NCBI GenBank assembly: GCA_015661095.1
Contig: JACVQI010000139.1
Coordinates: forward strand, 1 to 10,717
Length of the DNA: 10,717 nucleotides
Direction: 5' to 3'
Source: Gammaproteobacteria bacterium
Lineage (GTDB): Bacteria > Pseudomonadota > Gammaproteobacteria > Eutrophobiales > Eutrophobiaceae
Shown here: piece by piece, positions 6,099 through 10,717 of the stretch
How the letters are laid out: every line of letters starts with the position of its first letter
How positions within the stretch are numbered: the stretch's first letter is position 1
Position numbers and translations under genes: made by a program
The notes under the pieces: model-generated
What the model saw: only the letters and a program-made list of their open reading frames with translations
The model's database searches: none
What the model was told of the DNA's origin: nothing

Positions 6099-8003
6099 AT
6101 GACTGATAGTAACGAATTAAAGCGCGACAGTATTGAAATCGAAGGCGCGGTAATCCGCTTTGCCGGCGACTCCGGCGATGGTATCCAGGTGACCGGTTCA
6201 TTGTTCACTCACGAATCGGCATTATTGGGACATGATGTCAGCACCCTGCCGGATTTCCCCGCCGAGATCCGGGCGCCGGTCGGCACCCTGCCGGGCGTGA
6301 GCAGTTTTCAGCTGAATTTCAGTTCCTATGATATCCATACCCCCGGTGATCAGCCGGATGTGCTGGTTGCCCTGAATCCGGCCGCGCTCAAGGTGAATCT
6401 GGACGAACTGGCGCCGGGCGGCACCATTATTCTGAACAGTGATTCTTTCGATGCGGCGGATCTGGCCAAGGCTGGGTATACAGTCGACCCCCGTGAAGAT
6501 TTGACCTTGTCTGGGTTTCAAGTCTATCCCATCCCGATCAGTTCGTTGACGGTCAATGCCGTCGCGCCCAGCGGCCTGGGCATCAAGCAGGCCTCGCTGT
6601 GCAAAAACATGTTCACCCTGGGCATCGTCTCCTGGCTCTATGACCGGACCATCGATGCCATTATCGCCTTTATCGACAAGCGTTATGGCAGTTCCCGGCC
6701 GGAAATGGCGGCCGCCAACAAGCTTGCCCTGCAGGCGGGTTATAACTACGCCGAAACCGTGGAAATGTTCACGGGCAAGTTTCACGTCAGCGCCGCCAAC
6801 CTGCCGCCGGGTACCTACCGCCGCATCACCGGCAATGAGGCTACCGCCATGGGAGTATTGGCCGCCGCGGAATTAAGTGGCCGACCATTGTTCTATGCCT
6901 CCTATCCGATCACACCAGCCAGCGATATCCTGCACGAATTATCCAAACTGCGACATTTCGGCGTGCGTACCGTCCAGGCTGAGGATGAAATCGCGGCCAT
7001 GGGTATCGCCATCGGTGCCGCCTACGGCGGTGCGCTGGGTCTGACCGGCACCAGTGGTCCGGGCATGGCCTTGAAAGCGGAAGCCATCGGCCTGGCGGTC
7101 ATGGCGGAATTACCGGTGGTCGTCCTGAACGTGCAGCGGGGCGGGCCCTCCACGGGTTTGCCGACCAAGACCGAACAGGCAGATTTACTGCAGGCCATGT
7201 TCGGCAGAAATGGCGAATCGCCGTTGGCGGTGGTCGCGCCATCCGGTCCGGCGGATTGTTTTTACATGGCGATAGAGGCGTTTCGCCTGGCGATCAAATA
7301 CATGACACCGGTCATTTATCTATCCGATGGTTATATCGCCAATGGTTCGGAGCCCTGGCGGTTGCCTACAACAGAGGAACTGCCGGTTATCGATGTCAAA
7401 TTTCACACAGATGTGGAACGGCCGCTGCCCTACGCCCGCGATCCCGAAACCCTGGCCCGGCCCTGGATTATCCCCGGCACACCGGGACTGGAGCATCGTA
7501 TCGGTGGCCTGGAAAAAGAGGACGGCACCGGGGCGGTCAGCTACGATTCGGAGAACCACCAGAAAATGGTGCACTTACGCGCGGAGAAGATCCAGCGCAT
7601 TGCCAATGATATTCCCTTGCTCGAAGTCCATGGACCGGAGCAGAGGGATCTGCTGGTACTCGGCTGGGGCAGTACGTCAGGCGCCATCCGCCAGGCCGTC
7701 GATCGCGCCAGCAAACGGGGTCTGTCGATAGCCGCGACGCACCTGCGTTATATCAACCCCTGGCCCCGGAATCTGGGCGCAGTGTTGCGGAATTACCGCC
7801 ACGTCCTGGTGCCGGAACTCAATAGCGGTCAGTTACGGTTATTGTTAAGGGCGGAGTTTCTGATCGATATCATCGGCTTGAACAAGGTCAAAGGTCGGCC
7901 CTTCCTGACCACCGAGATCGAGGCGAAGATCGATGAAATCCTGACCGGGCAGGGCACCCGGCAGCAAAAACGCAAAGGCCGGCAACAGCTAGCCAGCCGT
8001 TAA
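6099..8003 (+). CDS. korA: 2-oxoacid:acceptor oxidoreductase, fused gamma-alpha subunit (KorA type)
   Basis: A 634-residue protein. Residues about 17-200 are the gamma domain, starting VIRFAGDSGDGIQVTG (18-33) and followed by FPAEIRAP. From about 240 comes the alpha pyrimidine-binding domain: GNEATAMG, YPITP (269-273), a glutamate in QAEDEIAAMG, then GTSGPGM and RGGPSTGLPTKTEQADL (347-363). A C-terminal transketolase-like domain completes the subunit. With KorB it oxidatively decarboxylates a 2-oxoacid, typically 2-oxoglutarate, to the acyl-CoA, reducing ferredoxin; the reverse reaction fixes CO2 in reductive TCA organisms. Length and motifs are as expected, and no defect is visible. The family start fits ATG 6099, although the ribosome binding site is weak. 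It is followed 29 bases later by korB. Exact substrate cannot be read from sequence. Confidence 0.92.
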   Translation: MTDSNELKRDSIEIEGAVIRFAGDSGDGIQVTGSLFTHESALLGHDVSTLPDFPAEIRAPVGTLPGVSSFQLNFSSYDIHTPGDQPDVLVALNPAALKVNLDELAPGGTIILNSDSFDAADLAKAGYTVDPREDLTLSGFQVYPIPISSLTVNAVAPSGLGIKQASLCKNMFTLGIVSWLYDRTIDAIIAFIDKRYGSSRPEMAAANKLALQAGYNYAETVEMFTGKFHVSAANLPPGTYRRITGNEATAMGVLAAAELSGRPLFYASYPITPASDILHELSKLRHFGVRTVQAEDEIAAMGIAIGAAYGGALGLTGTSGPGMALKAEAIGLAVMAELPVVVLNVQRGGPSTGLPTKTEQADLLQAMFGRNGESPLAVVAPSGPADCFYMAIEAFRLAIKYMTPVIYLSDGYIANGSEPWRLPTTEELPVIDVKFHTDVERPLPYARDPETLARPWIIPGTPGLEHRIGGLEKEDGTGAVSYDSENHQKMVHLRAEKIQRIANDIPLLEVHGPEQRDLLVLGWGSTSGAIRQAVDRASKRGLSIAATHLRYINPWPRNLGAVLRNYRHVLVPELNSGQLRLLLRAEFLIDIIGLNKVKGRPFLTTEIEAKIDEILTGQGTRQQKRKGRQQLASR

Positions 8004-8032
8004 AGCATGAGTGATGATGAGGTGCAGCGACA

Positions 8033-8785
8033 ATGACCATACCCGAACAACCAGTCAACTTTGAAAATTATCAGCGCAAGGACTTCAGCTCCGATTCGGA
8101 CGTGCGCTGGTGCCCGGGCTGCGGGGATTATTCAATCCTGGCGCAAATGCAGCGGGTGATGCCGGCCATCTGCAAGGAGCTGCAGATCCCGCGCGAGAAT
8201 ATCGCCTTTATCTCCGGCATTGGTTGCTCCAGCCGCTTTCCTTATTACATGAATACCTACGGTTTTCATACCATCCATGGGCGCGCCCCAACTATTGCCA
8301 CTGGTTTGAGTCTGAGCCGCCCGGAGCTGCAGGTCTGGGTCATCACCGGGGACGGCGATGGCCTGAGCATCGGTGCTAACCATCTGATCCATGCCTTGCG
8401 CCGCAATATCAACATCAAAATCCTGTTGTTCAACAATCGCATCTATGGCCTGACCAAGGGCCAGTATTCGCCGACCTCGGAGCTGGGCAAGAAGACCAAG
8501 TCCAGTCCCATGGGCTCGATGGAGACACCGATCAATCCACTGAATATGGCGATTGTGTCCGAGGCCACCTTTGTGGCCCGGGCGATCGCGACCGATTCCA
8601 GGCAGCTCCAGGATATCCTGTTGCGGGTGGCGAAACATAAAGGCGCGGCCTTCATTGAAATCCTGCAGAACTGCAATGTCTTCAACGACTGCGCTTTTGA
8701 TGGTTATGCCGACAAATCGGTGCGGGCTGAGCGGACTGTCAGCCGATCATTTTCGGTAAGGACCGGGACAAGACCTTCAGTCTGA
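8033..8785 (+). CDS. korB: 2-oxoacid:acceptor oxidoreductase beta subunit (KorB type), frameshifted N-terminal part
   Basis: This frame gives 250 residues, of which about 235 are true KorB. WCPGCG (C27, C30), GIGCSSR (C65) and LQNCNVFND (C214) supply the four cysteines expected to bind a [4Fe-4S] cluster. GDGDGLSIG (106-114) with LFNNRIYGLTKGQYSPTS (132-149) is the TPP/Mg binding motif. Beta subunits usually continue past VRAERT into a short linker and then a (P)xIFGKDRDK motif. Here that motif, QPIIFGKDRDK, occurs in another frame from 8740, while this frame runs into a serine/arginine-rich tail and stops at 8783-8785. The natural gene is therefore 8033-9069 (about 345 residues). A GAGG at 8018-8021 is a plausible ribosome binding site. 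If the shift is real, the C-terminal domain is lost and activity doubtful. Confidence 0.88.
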   Translation: MTIPEQPVNFENYQRKDFSSDSDVRWCPGCGDYSILAQMQRVMPAICKELQIPRENIAFISGIGCSSRFPYYMNTYGFHTIHGRAPTIATGLSLSRPELQVWVITGDGDGLSIGANHLIHALRRNINIKILLFNNRIYGLTKGQYSPTSELGKKTKSSPMGSMETPINPLNMAIVSEATFVARAIATDSRQLQDILLRVAKHKGAAFIEILQNCNVFNDCAFDGYADKSVRAERTVSRSFSVRTGTRPSV

Positions 8786-9069
8786 GCCCCAGCAGTTCCG
8801 GCCTCGGCTTGAACATTGTCAAGGTGGTGGATCTGCCTGCAAGCGAGTTGATGATTCATAATGAAAGCGCCGATCACAACTATCTGGCCCGGCTGCTGGC
8901 CAGCCTCGATGAAGATGATTACCCGGTGCCATTGGGTGTATTTCGTTGTATCGATAAACCGCGCTATGGCGAGTTGCTGGAAGAACAGATCAAACTAGCC
9001 ACCCGGAACCAGGGCCGCGGCGTTTTACGGGATCATTTACGTGCCGGCGATACCTGGCAGGTAAATTAA
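8740..9069 (+). pseudogene. korB: C-terminal fragment of KorB in a shifted frame
   Basis: Reading from 8740 gives QPIIFGKDRDKTFSLSPSS, then NIVKVVDLPASELMIHNESA, YPVPLGVFRCIDKPRYGELL and GRGVLRDHLRAGDTWQV before TAA 9067-9069. This is the usual KorB C-terminus, where GVFR, the PxYxxLL stretch and GDTW are standard. It has no start signal of its own; a TTG at 8809 is not preceded by a ribosome binding site. The same frame has a stop at 8728-8730, so the shift lies between 8731 and 8782. Between VRAERT and QPIIFG only two bases remain, where family members normally have several residues. That points to a small deletion rather than a single-base slip. Confidence 0.8.
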
Positions 9070-9180
9070 CACGGTAGGCGCGGTCCACCGAATCGGGTTA
9101 CTTGCCCCGAGGTTCCCAGCTGAACCTGGCTGATAATAGCTGACCGGATTCCGTGTTCCGGGATGATTCCCGGATATGTT
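9070..9180 (+). promoter_or_regulatory. Structured leader between korB and glyA
   Basis: Three successive stems can form: TCGGG/CCCGA (9093-9097 with 9106-9110), AGGTTC/GAACCT (9110-9115 with 9122-9127) and TCCGGGA/TCCCGGA (9157-9163 with 9168-9174, 4-base loop). CCAG/CTGG (9116-9119 with 9126-9129) would compete with the second stem. The third stem encloses the first in-frame ATG of glyA. None is followed by a T-run, so they are not intrinsic terminators. No glycine or tetrahydrofolate riboswitch consensus is evident. The region could be a leader that adjusts glyA translation. Confidence 0.35.
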
Positions 9181-10569
9181 ATGATCAACATACAGCCACG
9201 GTTGCCGGCCACTACGGCCAAAACTGTGGGCGAACTAGCTTTTAAATATTATAAAAACACTCGCCAGGGCGTTCAAAAGACTAATAACGTGGTGTACTTA
9301 CAAGATTTTCGATCGCTGCTGAACAGCTCCGATTCTGATTTATACGACGCCCTTGCCGGGGAGGAATATCGCCAGCGCGACGGTATCGAATTGATTCCTT
9401 CCGAGAACTACACCTATCCTGAAGTTCTGGTGTTGCTGGGTTCGGTATTTACCAATAAATATTCCGAGGGCTATCCGGGCCGGCGTTATTATGGCGGCCA
9501 GGAATTTTCCGACATCATCGAATCACTGGCAATTGAAAGGGCCATGAACCTGTTCAAGGCCGGCCATGCCAATGTGCAGCCCTTATCGGGTTCGGTCATG
9601 AACCAGGCGGTGTATTTCGGCCTGCTGGAGCCGGGCGACAAGGTCCTGGCCATGGAACTCTCCCATGGCGGCCACCTGACCCATGGGGCGCCGGCATCCT
9701 GCATGGGCAAGATCTTCGATTTCAAGCGCTATCGAACCGATCCGAAGGATGGTTCAATCGATTTCGACGAGGTCAGGAAACAAGCCCGGCGGCACAAACC
9801 GAAACTGATATTATGTGGTTATTCGTCTTATCCCAGGGACCTGGATTACGCGGCCTTTCAATCCATAGCCGACGAGGTCGGCGCTTTGACCATGGCGGAT
9901 ATCTCCCATTTCGGCGGCCTGGTGGCCGGCAAGGTCATGAATAACCCCTTCGATGACGGTTTCGATGTGGTGACCACAACTTCCCATAAAAGCCTGCGCG
10001 GTCCGCGCGGCGGCATGATCCTGTGCAAGAGCAAACATGCCAAAGCGATCGATCATGCCATCTTTCCCGGTCTACAGGGTGGCCCACATATGAACAACGT
10101 CGCTGCGATCGCCTTTACCCTGAAACAGGCGGCGACCGCGGAATTCGCGCAATATTCGCGGCAGGTCCTGCAAAATGCCAAGGCCCTGGCGCAGGCGCTG
10201 CTGGAACAGGGGGTAAAACTGGTTACCGGCGGGACGGATAATCACCTCATGGTGCTGGATACCATGGCCAGTTTCGGCCTGACCGGCGAAGATTCACAGG
10301 TATTGCTCGACAGTATCGGGATTACGGTCAACAAGCAGATTATTCCAGATGATCCCCTGCCGCCTCTGGAAGCCAGCGGCGTGCGCCTCGGGACACCGGC
10401 AGCGACCACGCGCGGCATGCGGGAACAGGATATGCGGACTATAGCCGGCTGGATCGTGCGGACGCTCGCGCATCCTGGCGATATTGAGATGCACCAACAG
10501 TTCAAACTGGAGTCAGAGACGTTTTGCCGGAACTTTCATGTCCCCGGAGGACAGGATTTTAAAAACTGA
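9163..10569 (+). CDS. glyA: Serine hydroxymethyltransferase
   Basis: A PLP enzyme interconverting serine and tetrahydrofolate with glycine and 5,10-methylene-THF, in the cytoplasm. Landmarks, numbered from ATG 9163: LYDALAGEEYRQRDGIELIP (60-79), SENYTYPEVL, NKYSEGYPGRRYYGG (98-112), LSHGGHLTHGAP, the DISHFGGLVAGG-like stretch with K for the last G, and the PLP-lysine motif TTTSHKSLRGPRGG with K276. The C-terminal part has GTDNHLM, TVNKQIIPDDP and GVRLGTPAATTRG. The motif has S where TTTTHKTLRG is usual on either side of the lysine; this is conservative. Most SHMTs begin shortly before LYDAL, so about 50 N-terminal residues are extra. ATG 9181 (GGA six bases before) or GTG 9291/9294 may be the true start. 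The frame is otherwise intact at family length. It lies downstream of korB, possibly independently transcribed. Confidence 0.94.
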   Translation: MIPGYVMINIQPRLPATTAKTVGELAFKYYKNTRQGVQKTNNVVYLQDFRSLLNSSDSDLYDALAGEEYRQRDGIELIPSENYTYPEVLVLLGSVFTNKYSEGYPGRRYYGGQEFSDIIESLAIERAMNLFKAGHANVQPLSGSVMNQAVYFGLLEPGDKVLAMELSHGGHLTHGAPASCMGKIFDFKRYRTDPKDGSIDFDEVRKQARRHKPKLILCGYSSYPRDLDYAAFQSIADEVGALTMADISHFGGLVAGKVMNNPFDDGFDVVTTTSHKSLRGPRGGMILCKSKHAKAIDHAIFPGLQGGPHMNNVAAIAFTLKQAATAEFAQYSRQVLQNAKALAQALLEQGVKLVTGGTDNHLMVLDTMASFGLTGEDSQVLLDSIGITVNKQIIPDDPLPPLEASGVRLGTPAATTRGMREQDMRTIAGWIVRTLAHPGDIEMHQQFKLESETFCRNFHVPGGQDFKN

Positions 10570-10588
10570 AAAAAAGGATACTGTATCC
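10569..10588 (-). terminator. Rho-independent terminator of the leftward gene at the right edge
   Basis: Read on the minus strand, GGATAC, one base and GTATCC (10588-10576) form a short hairpin; in RNA the inner pair would open to give a 3-base loop. It is followed directly by seven T residues (10575-10569). It lies about 10 bases after the stop of the leftward gene and touches the glyA stop codon. The stem is short and AU-containing, so it may be only moderately efficient. On the plus strand the T-run is missing. Confidence 0.65.
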
Positions 10589-10597
10589 AGATAACTC

Positions 10598-10717
10598 TCA
10601 CCACGGCAGTGGCATTTCCAGCAAGATTTTGGCTTCTGCCGGTAAATCGTTTCCGCCCGCCGCTACATTGTTTTCCTGCAATACATAGGTAATAACGTCA
10701 GCGTAGTTCTGTTCACT
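10598..10717 (-). CDS. C-terminal fragment of a leftward gene, perhaps a c-type cytochrome or quinoprotein dehydrogenase
   Basis: The minus strand is open from the right edge of the window to TGA at 10600-10598, coding 39 residues. The sequence includes SEQNYADVITYVLQENN, then GGNDLPAEAKIL and a final PLPW. An LSxxxYADVxxYVLxxN helix followed by GxxxLP is typical of the C-terminal helix of class I cytochrome c domains, including those at the end of PQQ-dependent dehydrogenases. The haem-binding CxxCH would lie outside the window, so this is a suggestion only. A terminator follows directly. The gene converges on glyA. Confidence 0.55.
   Translation of the reverse strand, partial: SEQNYADVITYVLQENNVAAGGNDLPAEAKILLEMPLPW

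Noticed and set aside
6222..6785. 187-codon minus-strand frame inside korA
   Set aside because: It is opposite the well-conserved gamma domain and has no recognisable protein features.
8731..8782. Programmed ribosomal frameshifting in korB
   Set aside because: No slippery heptamer or clear downstream pseudoknot is visible, and the linker residues are missing rather than merely out of frame.
9157..9174. Hairpin as an intrinsic terminator of korAB
   Set aside because: The stem is perfect, but no T-run follows and it overlaps the first glyA ATG.

Overview
The window looks like chromosomal DNA of a Gram-negative proteobacterium, most likely a gammaproteobacterium. The signs are a TonB-dependent outer-membrane receptor, a PadR regulator paired with a small membrane protein, XdhC/CoxI-type molybdenum-enzyme maturation genes, a fused 2-oxoacid:acceptor oxidoreductase and a serine hydroxymethyltransferase. 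The taxonomic guess rests on gene style and moderately high GC only. There are no rRNA, tRNA, CRISPR, transposase or phage genes.

Layout. (1) Positions 1-1564, minus strand: N-terminal 521 residues of a TonB-dependent receptor, cut by the window edge. Its upstream region carries two closely spaced dyads. (2) 1917-2792, plus: a YafJ/EgtC-like class II glutamine amidotransferase. (3) 2872-3807, plus: a PadR operon. The regulator has a consensus-like promoter with a perfect 12-bp-arm palindrome over its core and start codon. It is followed by a membrane-protein gene that appears split by a frameshift near 3291. (4) 5846-3818, minus: a three-gene operon of XdhC/CoxI N-terminal domain, XdhC C-terminal Rossmann domain and a MoeA-like molybdopterin-binding protein. 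This is accessory machinery for a xanthine/CO-dehydrogenase-type molybdoenzyme, but no such enzyme is in view. (5) 5847-6098: a divergent intergenic region with a compact nested inverted repeat. (6) 6099-9069, plus: korA (gamma-alpha fusion) and korB (TPP and Fe-S subunit) of a 2-oxoacid:ferredoxin oxidoreductase; korB is broken by a frameshift near 8740. (7) 9163-10569, plus: glyA-type serine hydroxymethyltransferase with an unusual N-terminal extension and a hairpin at its start. (8) 10598-10717, minus: the C-terminal tail of another gene, with its own terminator.

How the genes fit together. korAB would interconvert a 2-oxoacid and its acyl-CoA with low-potential electrons. glyA supplies glycine and one-carbon units. 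The xdhC/moeA-like operon would load sulfurated molybdenum cofactor onto an enzyme encoded elsewhere. The receptor and PadR operon look independent of these.

The strongest leads are the autoregulatory-looking, possibly leaderless padR promoter, the broken korB, the broken PadR-partner gene, and the structured intergenic elements at 5904-5959 and 9093-9174. I found no convincing novel multi-gene system such as a defence island. The two frameshifts could be real decay or assembly indels, and the sequence alone cannot separate these.
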